Source of the DNA: RYN-230 sp963814645
GTDB taxonomy: Bacteria; Actinomycetota; Actinomycetes; Streptosporangiales; Streptosporangiaceae
Length of the DNA: 64,000 bases
Direction: 5' to 3'
NCBI GenBank assembly: GCA_963814645.1
Contig: CAWFDX010000002.1
Location: 310,001 to 374,000 of the forward strand
The notes under the pieces are model-generated. The model searched no databases. It saw only the letters and a list, made by a program, of their open reading frames with translations, and was not told where the DNA came from. Below are positions 7,567 to 16,076 of this stretch, one piece after another; positions within the stretch are counted from its first letter, which is position 1, and each line of letters begins with the position of its first letter. The translations under genes and the position numbers were made by a program.

Positions 7567-10500
7567 GTGGTGATGACCGGGCGCTGGGAATTCTGGATCG
7601 ACCGCGGCGGCACGTTCACCGATGTGGTGGCCCGGCGCCCGGACGGCACGCTGGCCGTGCGGAAACTGCTGTCTGACAACCCGCGCGCCTACCCCGACGC
7701 GGTGCTGGCCGGCATCCGCGAACTGCTCGGCGTGCCGCCGGGCGAACCCATCCCCGGCGAGCAGATCGGCTCGGTCCGGCTGGGCACCACGGTGGCCACC
7801 AACGCGCTGCTGGAGCGCCGCGGCGAGCCCACCGTGCTGGTCATCACCCGGGGCTTCGGCGATGCGCTCCGCATCGGGTATCAGAACCGGCCGCGCATCT
7901 TCGACCGCCGGATCGTCCTTCCTGAGCTGCTGTACGACCGGGTCATAGAGGTCACCGAGCGGGTCAGCGCACACGGCGAGGTGATCATCCCGCTGGACGA
8001 GGACGCGGTGGCCGCCGGCCTGGCCGCCGCATACGCGGGCGGCTTCCGCGCGGTCGCCGTGGTCTGCCTGCACGGCTACCGCTTCCCGTCGCACGAGGCG
8101 CGGATCGGCGCTCTGGCCCGGGCGGCCGGGTTCACTCAGGTGTCCGAATCCGCCGCGACCAGCCCGCTGATGAAGCTGGTGTCCCGCGGCGACACCACGG
8201 TGGTGGACGCCTACCTGTCGCCGATCCTGAACCGTTACGTGGATCAGGTGACAAGTGAGCTGCCCGGCGTCCGGGTGCTGTTCATGCAGTCCAACGGCGG
8301 GCTGGCCGACGCGCGCCGGTTCCGCGGCAAGGACTCCATCCTGTCCGGCCCGGCGGGCGGCATCGTCGGCATGGCCAGGAGCAGCGCCGCGGCCGGGTTC
8401 GGCCGGGTCATCGGCTTCGACATGGGCGGCACGTCCACCGATGTGTCGCACTTCGCCGGGGAGTTCGAGCGGCAGTACGAGACCGAGGTGGCCGGTGTCC
8501 GGATGCGGGCGCCGATGCTCAGCATCCATACCGTGGCCGCGGGCGGCGGCTCGATACTGCACTTCGATGGCAGCCGGTACCGGGTCGGGCCGGATTCAGC
8601 CGGCGCCAGCCCCGGGCCGGCCTGCTACCGGCACGGCGGCCCGCTCACCGTGACCGACGCCAACCTGATGCTGGGCCGGATCCAGCCCGGTTACTTCCCG
8701 CGGGTGTTCGGCCCGGCCGGCGACCAGCCGCTGGACGCCGACGTCACCGCGCAGCGCTTCACGGAGCTGGCCAGCGAGATCAGCGCGGCCGGCGGGCCGC
8801 CACGCAGCGGCGCTGAGGTGGCGGCCGGATTCCTGCAGATCGCGGTGGCCAACATGGCCAACGCGATCAAGAAGATCTCGGTGCAGCGCGGCTACGACAT
8901 CACCCGGTATGTGCTGGCCACGTTCGGCGGCGCGGGCGGCCAGCACGCCTGCGCGGTCGCCGACCAGCTCGGCATGACCACGGTGCTGATCCACCCGCTG
9001 GCCGGCGTGCTGTCCGCGTACGGCATGGGCCTGGCCGACGTCACCGCGATGCGCGAGTCAGCCGTGGAGGCCGAGCTGTCCCCGGCCACCCTGGCCACCG
9101 CAGCCGGCCTGGCCACCCAGCTGGAGTCCGCGGCCCGGGATGAGCTGGCAGGCGATGGCGTTCAAATGGAAAATGTCCGGTCGGCCCGGCGCGCGCATCT
9201 GCGCTATGCCGGGACCGATACCGCGCTGGCCGTCCCGCTGGCCGGCCAGCAGGAGCTGATCCGCGCGTTCGAGGCGGCCTACCGGCAGCAGTTCTCCTTC
9301 CTGATGCCGGACAAGGCGGTGCTGCTCGAAGCGGTCTCGGTGGAGCTGACCGCGGCCCCGGCGGCCGACGCGGCGGTCAGCGTGGCCGGGCCGGCCGGCG
9401 CCAGGACGGCCGGTGCGGACGGCGAGCCGGGCGCGGCGCGGGTGCCGATGTTCACCGGCGGTCAGTGGGCCGAGGTGGACCTGGTGCCGCGCAGCGGGCT
9501 GCGGCCGGGCGCGGTGCTGGCCGGGCCGGCCATCATCGCCGAGGACTTCGCCACCACGGTGGTCGAGCCGGGCTGGCAGGCCGAGCTGACCGGCCGCGGC
9601 GACCTGCTGCTCACCCGGGCTGGCCCGGCGCCGGCCCGGCGCGCCGTCGGCAGCCGCCAAGCCGACCCGGTGCTGCTGGAGATCTTCAACAACCTGTTCA
9701 TGTCGGTGGCCGAGCAGATGGGTGTCCGGCTGCGCAGCACCGCGCATTCGGTCAACATCAAGGAGCGGCTCGACTTCTCCTGCGCCGTGTTCGACCGGCA
9801 CGGCCAGCTCATCGCCAACGCCCCGCACATGCCGGTGCACCTGGGCTCGATGGGCGAGAGCATCAAGATGGTCATCGGCCGCAACGCCGGCGCCATCAGG
9901 CCCGGTGACGTGTTCATCCTGAACGACCCGTACCACGGCGGGACGCACCTGCCGGACATCACCGTGGTCACGCCGGTGTTCGGCGACGGACCCCGGGCCG
10001 GGGAGATCCTGTTCTTCGTCGCCTCCCGGGGGCATCACGCCGAGATCGGCGGGATCACCCCGGGGTCGATGCCGGCGTTCAGCACCCGGGTCGAGGAAGA
10101 GGGCGTGCTCATCGACAACTGGCTGCTGGTGTCCGGCGGCCAGCTGCGTGAGGCGGCCACGCTGGACCTGCTGGGCTCGGCCGAGTACCCGTCCCGTGAC
10201 CCGGCGGCCAACCTGGCCGACCTGCGCGCGCAGGTGGCGGCGAACGAGAAGGGCGTCGCCGAGCTGCGCCAACTGGTCGGACGACTTCGGCCTGGACGTG
10301 GTGACCGCCTACATGGGGCACGTGCAGGACAACGCCGAGGAGGCGGTGCGCCGGGTGCTGGGCGGGCTGCGCGGCGGTTCGTACCGCTACGAGCTGGACA
10401 ACGGCTCGGTGATCCAGGTCGCGGTGCGGGTGGACCAGGCCGCGCGGACCGCCCAGATCGACTTCACCGGCACCTCGGCCCAGCTGCCGGGCAACTTCAA

Positions 10501-11257
10501 CGCCCCCTCGTCGGTGGCCATGGCGGCCGTGCTGTACGTGCTGCGCACCCTGGTGGCCGACGAGATCCCGCTGAACTCCGGCTGCCTCAAGCCGGTCACC
10601 GTGATCATCCCGCCGGGCTGCCTGCTGGCCCCGTCGTACCCCGCGGCGGTCGCGGCCGGGAACGTGGAGACGTCGCAGGCCGTCACCGGCGCGCTGTACG
10701 CCGCGCTGGGCGTGCAGGCCGAGGGGTCGGGCACGATGAACAACGTCACGTTCGGCAGCGCCAGCCATCAGTACTACGAGACAGTGTCCAGCGGGTCCGG
10801 CGCGGGTGATGGCTTCGACGGGACCTCGGTGGTGCAGACGCACATGACCAACTCCCGGCTGACCGACCCGGAAGTGCTGGAGTGGCGGTACCCGGCGCGG
10901 CTGGAGTCCTACTCCATCCGCCATGGCAGCGGCGGCGCGGGCCGGTGGCACGGCGGGGACGGCGGGCGGCGGCGGCTCCGGTTCCTGGCGCCGATGACGC
11001 TGAGCATTCTGAGCAGCCACCGCCGGGTCCCGCCGTACGGCATGGCGGGCGGCGCACCCGGCGCGCTCGGCCGCCAGTGGGTGGAGCACCCGGACGGGCG
11101 GGTGACCGAGATGGGCGGCTGCGACACGGTGGAACTGGCCGCGGGTGACGTGTTCGTGCTGGAGACCCCGGGCGGCGGCGGCTACGGCCCGACCGGCGGC
11201 TACGGCCCGAGCGGCGGCTACGGCCCGAGCGGCGGCTACGGCCCGAGCGGCGGCTAG
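7567..11257 (+). pseudogene. Hydantoinase/5-oxoprolinase A-B fusion, frameshifted
   Basis: The first part (about 690 residues) is a HyuA/N-methylhydantoinase A ATPase with WIDRGGTFTDVVARRP and GFDMGGTSTDVSH phosphate-binding motifs. The second part is HyuB, with RLDFSCAVFD, HMPVHLGSMGES and LNDPYHGGTHLPD. Such proteins cleave 5-oxoproline, hydantoins or related cyclic amides with ATP. The first frame runs from 7567 (GTG; ATG 7573 is an alternative) but leaves HyuB-like sequence near 10279; conserved residues DDFGLDVVTAYMGHVQ continue in another frame to 11257. One extra G in CTGGTCGGACGAC explains it. The combined length of about 1,230 residues matches eukaryotic-type oxoprolinases. It is either a real frameshift or an assembly error. 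The last residues are GGYGPS repeats. Confidence 0.85.
11177..11257 (+). repeat. 18-base in-frame tandem repeat at the HyuB end
   Basis: Four copies of an 18-base unit, GGCGGCTACGGCCCGAGC with one ACC variant, plus a partial unit encode GGYGPS repeats that form the protein's C-terminus. The copies are nearly identical, which suggests recent slippage. The stop codon overlaps that of the convergent FMN reductase gene. Confidence 0.9.
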
Positions 11258-11889
11258 CGGACTGGCTCATCCGCGGGGTCGATGTCCTCGGTCTCCGGCT
11301 CGGCCGGCTCGGGCCGCTCCGGGATGCGCAGCGGGCGGAGCGTGGCCGCCAGCCGGGCCAGTTCGTCCAGCATGGCCGCGGCGGCCTCGGTCATCACCTC
11401 GTTCGGCTGCAGCCGCTTGCCCGCGTCCAGGAACTGCTGCACGAACGGGATGTTCACCGCCTCGAACAGCGGCACCATCTTGAGGGTCGTCATCACCTGC
11501 TTGAGCTGCTGCACCGCCCGGGTGCCCGCGGCCACCCCGCCGTAGCTGGCGTAACCGACCGGCTTGTACTTCCACTCGTGGTTCAGGTAATCGATGGCGT
11601 TCTTGGTCGCCGCGTTGTAGCCGTAGTTGTACTCGGGCACGACGAAGATGAACGCGTCCGCCCGGTCGATGACCGCGCTCCAGTCCCGGGTGTGCTGGTG
11701 CTCGTACTGGCGGAACCGCGGGTGCCTGGGCTCGTCGAACATCGGCAGGTTGACCTCGGCCAGGTCCACGACTTCCACCTCGAAGCGGCCGGCCGCCTCG
11801 GCCGTCGCGGTGATCCACTCACCGACGGCCGGGCCGACCCGGCCGGGCCGGGTGCTGCAAATGATGATCTGAAGCAGGGGCTTGGGCAC
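11254..11889 (-). CDS. NADPH-dependent FMN reductase family protein
   Basis: This 211-residue flavodoxin-fold protein has IIICSTRPGRVGPAVGEWI at the N-terminus (FMN phosphate loop) and the diagnostic PEYNYGYNAATKNAIDYLNHEW motif of the NAD(P)H:FMN/quinone reductase family, followed by a GG-VAAGTRA segment. It should reduce FMN, quinones or azo dyes in the cytosol. The GTG start at 11889 has GGAG at the correct distance; longer starts add a proline-rich unstructured leader. The tail from about residue 190 is acidic and low complexity. Its stop overlaps that of the convergent hydantoinase gene. Confidence 0.9.
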   Translation of the reverse strand: MPKPLLQIIICSTRPGRVGPAVGEWITATAEAAGRFEVEVVDLAEVNLPMFDEPRHPRFRQYEHQHTRDWSAVIDRADAFIFVVPEYNYGYNAATKNAIDYLNHEWKYKPVGYASYGGVAAGTRAVQQLKQVMTTLKMVPLFEAVNIPFVQQFLDAGKRLQPNEVMTEAAAAMLDELARLAATLRPLRIPERPEPAEPETEDIDPADEPVR

Positions 11890-12041
11890 GGGGTGACTCC
11901 TGGACGGGGGATGGGGGTGACCGGACGCTGCCCCTAGCGTAGGGAGCGACCCGGCTATTCCGGGCGGCACCCAGCCCCTGGTTATGCCAGGTCTGACTAA
12001 CCGTGATCCTGCTAACGGATAGGCGATTGAATATCTCCTCG

Positions 12042-13211
12042 ATGACTGAGACCGCGCAGCGCTGGCGCCAGGTCCGGCGCATGGTCAACCAGCAGCGGCT
12101 GGCCCTGGTGGCCCAGGCGGCCCGGCTGTATCCCGGCGCGGGCCGGGCGGCCGGCACCGACCTGCTGTGCCGGCCGGAGTGGCTGCCCGCCGCCCCGGTC
12201 GACCTGGCCGGGATAGCGCTGCACTGGACCGGCCGGGCGCCGGCCCCGCGCGCCGACGCCACCGCGGCCGCCGCGGCACACCTGCTGCCACAGGACGCCC
12301 CGGGCGGCCCGTTCCCCAGCTACGCGGCGGCGGTGGCGGTGGTGGACCCGCCGGCCCTGTTCCAGAACCGGATCTGCTACCGGCTGCTGAACGCCACCCT
12401 GCGCGGCCCGGCCGAGCTCACCATGGGCCCGGCCCGGTACTTCGACGCGATGAACCTGGGCCACGCGGTGGCGCACGAACTGGCCGCCGCCCAGGACCAG
12501 GCGGCCAGCCCCGGCCCGGGCCGGGACGACGGCGCCGGCCAGGGCCCGGTCAGCCTGGCGGACCTGCCGCTGCGCGCCGCGCTCGGCGACCCGTGCGCGC
12601 TGAGCCAGCGCAGCACGCTGACCGCGGTCACCACGCTGACGCTGCGCCGGGCCGCCGACGGCACGGCGTCGTTCCCGCTGCACTGGCGCGACCCGGCCCG
12701 GGTCAACCACGCCGGCGGCGCGTACCAGGTCATGCCGGCCGGCATCTTCCAGCCGGTGACTGACCGGCCGGCCGCGCAGCAGGCCGATTTCAGCCTGTGG
12801 CGCTGCATGACCCGGGAGTTCAGCGAGGAACTCCTCGGCGGCTCAGAGGACTACCCCACCCGCGACGGGGTGCTGGATTACGGCGAGTGGCCGTTCGCCC
12901 GCGAACTGGCCGCGGCCCGGGACGCGGGCACGCTGCGGGTGCACTGCGTCGGCCTCGGCGTGGACCCGCTCACCCTGGCCACCGACCTGCTCACCGTGGC
13001 CGTGTTCGACAGCGCCGTGTTCGACCGGCTGTTCCGCGACCTGGTCACCGCGAACGAGGAAGGCCGGGTGGTGACCGAGAACGGGTCGGCGGCGATCCCG
13101 TTCACCGCGGCTACCGTGGCCCGGTTCACCGGCGGCGCCGAGCCGATGCAGACGGCTGGGGCCGCGCTGCTCCGGCTGGCCTGGCAGCATCGCCACGCCC
13201 TGCTCGGCTGA
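12042..13211 (+). CDS. Conserved actinobacterial protein of unknown function with a Nudix-like segment
   Basis: This 389-residue protein has no signal peptide or membrane helix. The N-terminal half is alanine-rich with LCRPEWLP and an NLGHAVAHELA helix. The C-terminal half contains the block HWRDPARVNHAGGAYQVMPAG, then CMTREFSEELLGG, which resembles the REUxEExGU half of a Nudix box, and then a helical tail. I recall comparable proteins in actinobacteria, sometimes fused to helix-turn-helix domains, but no function is established. The ATG at 12042 is preferred over an earlier frame start because the upstream residues look non-coding. It stands alone, divergent from the FMN reductase gene. Confidence 0.7.
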   Translation: MTETAQRWRQVRRMVNQQRLALVAQAARLYPGAGRAAGTDLLCRPEWLPAAPVDLAGIALHWTGRAPAPRADATAAAAAHLLPQDAPGGPFPSYAAAVAVVDPPALFQNRICYRLLNATLRGPAELTMGPARYFDAMNLGHAVAHELAAAQDQAASPGPGRDDGAGQGPVSLADLPLRAALGDPCALSQRSTLTAVTTLTLRRAADGTASFPLHWRDPARVNHAGGAYQVMPAGIFQPVTDRPAAQQADFSLWRCMTREFSEELLGGSEDYPTRDGVLDYGEWPFARELAAARDAGTLRVHCVGLGVDPLTLATDLLTVAVFDSAVFDRLFRDLVTANEEGRVVTENGSAAIPFTAATVARFTGGAEPMQTAGAALLRLAWQHRHALLG

Positions 13212-13574
13212 CGCCAGAACGCGGCTGACCCCGGAGATGCGGCACCCGCCGCGCGAAGGCCCAGCGTGGCGCCGGAACCGGGCGCCGCCCTTAGGGCGAT
13301 AGACCGGGCAGTCCCACGAGACCACCCTGTCCCGGCCCGCCCCCGGCAGGCCTGCCACCGCTCTGCACCCGCGCGGCGGGTGACACAGCATCCAAGGGTC
13401 TCGCCCGCCGCGACCGGCGGACAGGGACTTTAGGCCCGGGACCCCGGGACCCAGGTCCCGGCGCGCGGGTTCAATCCGCCGCCGGGCAGGTTTGGCTCTT
13501 GTCCCCTGCGGCATCACCGGCCAGGGTGGGTATCAGCTACACCAGGAATGGCCGGGCTTGAGGAGGACGGGCAG
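13212..13574 (+). promoter_or_regulatory. Intergenic region with two DosR/DevR-like boxes before a universal stress protein gene
   Basis: GGGACTTTAGGCCC at 13424-13437 and GGGACCCAGGTCCC at 13446-13459 both fit the GGGAC-N4-GTCCC core of DosR/DevR boxes; the second has perfect 5-base half-sites. Their centres are 22 bases apart, two helical turns. Universal stress proteins are known members of the mycobacterial DosR dormancy regulon. The rest of the region shows no convincing gene; a short dyad CGCCCTTAGGGCG lies near 13286-13299. Confidence 0.7.
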
Positions 13575-14411
13575 ATGGCAACGAAGCCAGTGGTCGCCGG
13601 GGCGGACGGCTCGCCGGAGTCACTGCGGGCGGTGGAGTGGGCGGCCCGCGAGGCAGCGCTGCGCGGCACATCGCTGCGCATCATCGCCATCGCGTCGATG
13701 CCGCCGCGGATGAGCCCTAACCCGGCCACCCAGGACACCGTGGCCAACCGCATCGAGGAGGCGACGAACGACGCGCTGACCGCCGCGGCCAGCCAGGCGG
13801 CCGCGGCCGCCCCCGGGGTGGCCGCCGAAACCGACATCGTCAACCACGCGTCGCCCGCCAACGCCCTGGTGGAGGCCGGCCAGGACGCCCTGATGCTGGT
13901 GCTCGGCTCACGCGGCGCGGGCGGGTTCACCGCGCTGATCCTTGGCTCGGTGAGCCGGTACGCGGCCACCAATGCCAGCTGCCCGGTGGTCGTGGTGCGC
14001 GACGAGATCATGACCGCGAACCGCGAGATCGTGGTCGGCGTGCAGGATCCGGCGGAGGCCGCGGCCCCGCTCGGGTTCGCGTTCGAGGAGGCCGCGCTGC
14101 GCAAGGCCCGGGTGGTGGCCATGCACTGCCGGTCCCGGTCCCTGTTCGGCGGGCACGACGAGCCAGCCGACGAGGAGCAGCGTGCGCTGGACGCGCTGCT
14201 GGCCAGCTGGCGGGAGAAGTACCCCGACGTGCCAGCCGGCGCCGAGATCATGCAGGCGCACCCGGGCCGGGTGCTGGCGGGCGCGTCAGCCCGGGCCGAC
14301 CTGGTCGTGCTGGGGCGGCACGGGTCCGGCGTAGGCCGCGGGATCGGCTCGGTCACCCACTCGGTGCTCAGTCACGCGCACGGCCCCGTGGTTTCCGTTC
14401 CTAGCCAGTAG
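13575..14411 (+). CDS. Universal stress protein, two tandem Usp domains
   Basis: The 278-residue protein holds two Usp domains. Domain 1 starts VVAGADGSPESLRAVEWAAREA and contains GSRGAGGFTALILGSVS, the G-2x-G-9x-G(S) ATP-binding motif; domain 2 starts IVVGVQDPAEA and ends GRHGSGVGRGIGSVTHSV. Tandem Usp proteins bind ATP and support survival under hypoxia or stationary phase. The ATG at 13575 has GAGGAGG upstream; an earlier ATG at 13548 would include that ribosome binding site in the coding region. Two DosR-like boxes lie 115-150 bases upstream, consistent with hypoxic or redox control. Confidence 0.93.
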   Translation: MATKPVVAGADGSPESLRAVEWAAREAALRGTSLRIIAIASMPPRMSPNPATQDTVANRIEEATNDALTAAASQAAAAAPGVAAETDIVNHASPANALVEAGQDALMLVLGSRGAGGFTALILGSVSRYAATNASCPVVVVRDEIMTANREIVVGVQDPAEAAAPLGFAFEEAALRKARVVAMHCRSRSLFGGHDEPADEEQRALDALLASWREKYPDVPAGAEIMQAHPGRVLAGASARADLVVLGRHGSGVGRGIGSVTHSVLSHAHGPVVSVPSQ

Positions 14412-14455
14412 CGGTGTCCGTGCCCAGCGACTGACCGCTCAGGGATAGCGGGCGA

Positions 14456-14650
14456 TCAGGCTGTCCCAGACCTTGCCCGTCGGGGTCCGCGACGAACTCC
14501 CGCCACGTGCGGCCCGTCCAGTGCAGCAGGTAGAGGTTCCGGTGCAGCCCTCCTGGCTGCCTGAGCCGGAATTATGCCGAACGCCAGTGCCGCGCCGGTC
14601 GCCGCTAACGCTGCTCCCAGCTTGCGGGTGAGACTCACCATGATGACCAT
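14456..14650 (-). pseudogene. Small secreted protein, probably decayed by frameshifts
   Basis: The start (ATG 14650 or 14641) encodes a good Sec signal peptide, MVSLTRKLGAALAATGAALAFG followed by IIPAQAA. After the cleavage site the open frame becomes arginine- and proline-rich with no domain. Two other frames of the same strand carry protein-like pieces, LHRNLYLLHWTGRTWREFVADPDG and GKVWDSLIARYP, which would join into one short mature domain if two single-base shifts were repaired. I therefore read it as a degraded gene for a secreted protein of about 70-80 residues. No family is recognised. Confidence 0.4.
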
Positions 14651-14720
14651 TCCCCGGGAACTCGCCACCGTTGGTGGACCGGGACATTACTGGCAAAACG
14701 CCGCACGGCCCAGCCTGCCG

Positions 14721-15215
14721 TCAGGGCGTGACACCGGGCACCGGGCGGCCGTTCTCCAGGTACCGGGTCCTGGTGCCGCGCAGCGCGGCCCGGACCCGCC
14801 GCCGGATCGGCTTGCGCAGCAGGTCCAGCGCCTCGGGCGGTGGCAGCAGCCGGTACTCGGAGATCTCCTCCGGCTGCAGCACCAGGCCGGTCAGCCTGCC
14901 ATCGGGCAGCGCGCCGCAATCGAACAGGAAGCGCAGGCCGCCTGGCTTGCCGGGCCGGGGTGGCCGGAAGTCCACGCAGGCCAGCCGGCCGCGCTGCAGG
15001 TCCAGGCCGCACTCCTCGCGGACCTCGCGGCGGCACGCGGCCCACGGCGTTTCGCCGTCCGCCTCCACTACCCCGCCGGGGATGGTCCAGCCGGACTTGT
15101 AGACCGGGTTGAGGATGAGCAGCCGGCCGGCCTGGTCGAAGATCAGTGCCCCGGCGGAGGCCGGGATGGCCGGGAGCGGCAGATCGGTCTCGGCAGAAGG
15201 CTCAGCGGCAGTCAC
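14721..15215 (-). CDS. Nudix hydrolase
   Basis: The Nudix box is complete: GGVVEADGETPWAACRREVREECGL matches Gx5Ex7REUxEExGU, including the metal-binding glutamates. The flanks (ALIFDQAGRLLILNPVYKSGWTIPGG) form the usual beta strands. These enzymes hydrolyse nucleoside diphosphates linked to another moiety, such as oxidised nucleotides, NADH or ADP-sugars; this one cannot be assigned a substrate. The GTG at 15215 leaves a short leader before the domain; an ATG at 15287 would add a low-complexity stretch and almost reach the divergent gene. The product has about 164 residues. Confidence 0.88.
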   Translation of the reverse strand: MTAAEPSAETDLPLPAIPASAGALIFDQAGRLLILNPVYKSGWTIPGGVVEADGETPWAACRREVREECGLDLQRGRLACVDFRPPRPGKPGGLRFLFDCGALPDGRLTGLVLQPEEISEYRLLPPPEALDLLRKPIRRRVRAALRGTRTRYLENGRPVPGVTP

Positions 15216-15311
15216 GGCAGCCACGCTACGGGGCGGCTGCCCCGGGTGCCCAGGCCAGCCCGCCAGCCATCCACTCTTACCAGCCACCCGTCCGGACTCT
15301 AAGCTGATGCC

Positions 15312-16076
15312 GTGCCGGCCAGCCTAAGAAGTGATCTTGGCATCCCGGAGCACAGCCGGGCCTGCCTGTTCGATCTCGATGGCGTACTCACCCAGACGGC
15401 CGTGGTGCACGCGGCCGCCTGGAAAGAGATGTTCGACGGTTTCCTCCGCCAGTGGGGAGAGCGGACCGGACAGCCCCAGGCCCCGTTCGATCCGGCGGCC
15501 GACTACGACACCTATGTGGACGGGAAGCCGCGGGCCGACGGCACCCGGTCGTTCCTGGAATCCCGCGGGATCGAGCTGCCCGCGGGCAGCCCGGACGACG
15601 AGCCGGGCAAGCTCACCGTTGCCGGTCTTGGCAACCTGAAGAACCAGATCGTGCTGCGCCGGATCGAGCAGGATGGCGTCAAGCCCTATCCGGGCTCGGT
15701 GCGCTACCTGGACGCGGTCACCGCGGCCGGGCTGCGCAAGGCCGTGGTCAGCTCCAGCGCGAACTGCGCCAGCGTGCTCGCCTCGGCCGGCCTGACCGGC
15801 AAGTTCGACGCGATCGTGGACGGCGTGGTGGCCGCCCAGCAGCACCTGGCAGGCAAGCCCGCGCCGGACACCTACCTGGCCGCGGCCCGGGCGCTCGGCG
15901 TGCCGGCCGACGCCGCGGTGGTCTACGAGGACGCGCTGGCCGGGGTGGCGTCGGGCCGCGCCGGGCACTTCGGCTACGTGGTCGGCGTGGACCGGGTCGG
16001 CCAGGCCGACGCGCTGCGCGCGTCCGGCGCCGACGTCGTAGTCAGCGACCTGGCTGACCTGCTGGCGGACCGATGA
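15312..16076 (+). CDS. HAD-family beta-phosphoglucomutase-like hydrolase
   Basis: The HAD nucleophile motif is FDLDGVLTQT (first Asp is the nucleophile, second the acid/base), with the cap domain inserted after it, VVSSSANC as motif II, a lysine in HLAGKPAPDTY as motif III, and VYEDALAGVASG as motif IV. This is the beta-phosphoglucomutase subgroup, which converts beta-glucose-1-phosphate to glucose-6-phosphate. The stop overlaps the start of the GH65 gene by 4 bases (ATGA). The pair forms the classic phosphorolysis module for maltose, trehalose or kojibiose. It has 254 residues, slightly longer than typical because of the N-terminal extension. Confidence 0.92.
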   Translation: MPASLRSDLGIPEHSRACLFDLDGVLTQTAVVHAAAWKEMFDGFLRQWGERTGQPQAPFDPAADYDTYVDGKPRADGTRSFLESRGIELPAGSPDDEPGKLTVAGLGNLKNQIVLRRIEQDGVKPYPGSVRYLDAVTAAGLRKAVVSSSANCASVLASAGLTGKFDAIVDGVVAAQQHLAGKPAPDTYLAAARALGVPADAAVVYEDALAGVASGRAGHFGYVVGVDRVGQADALRASGADVVVSDLADLLADR

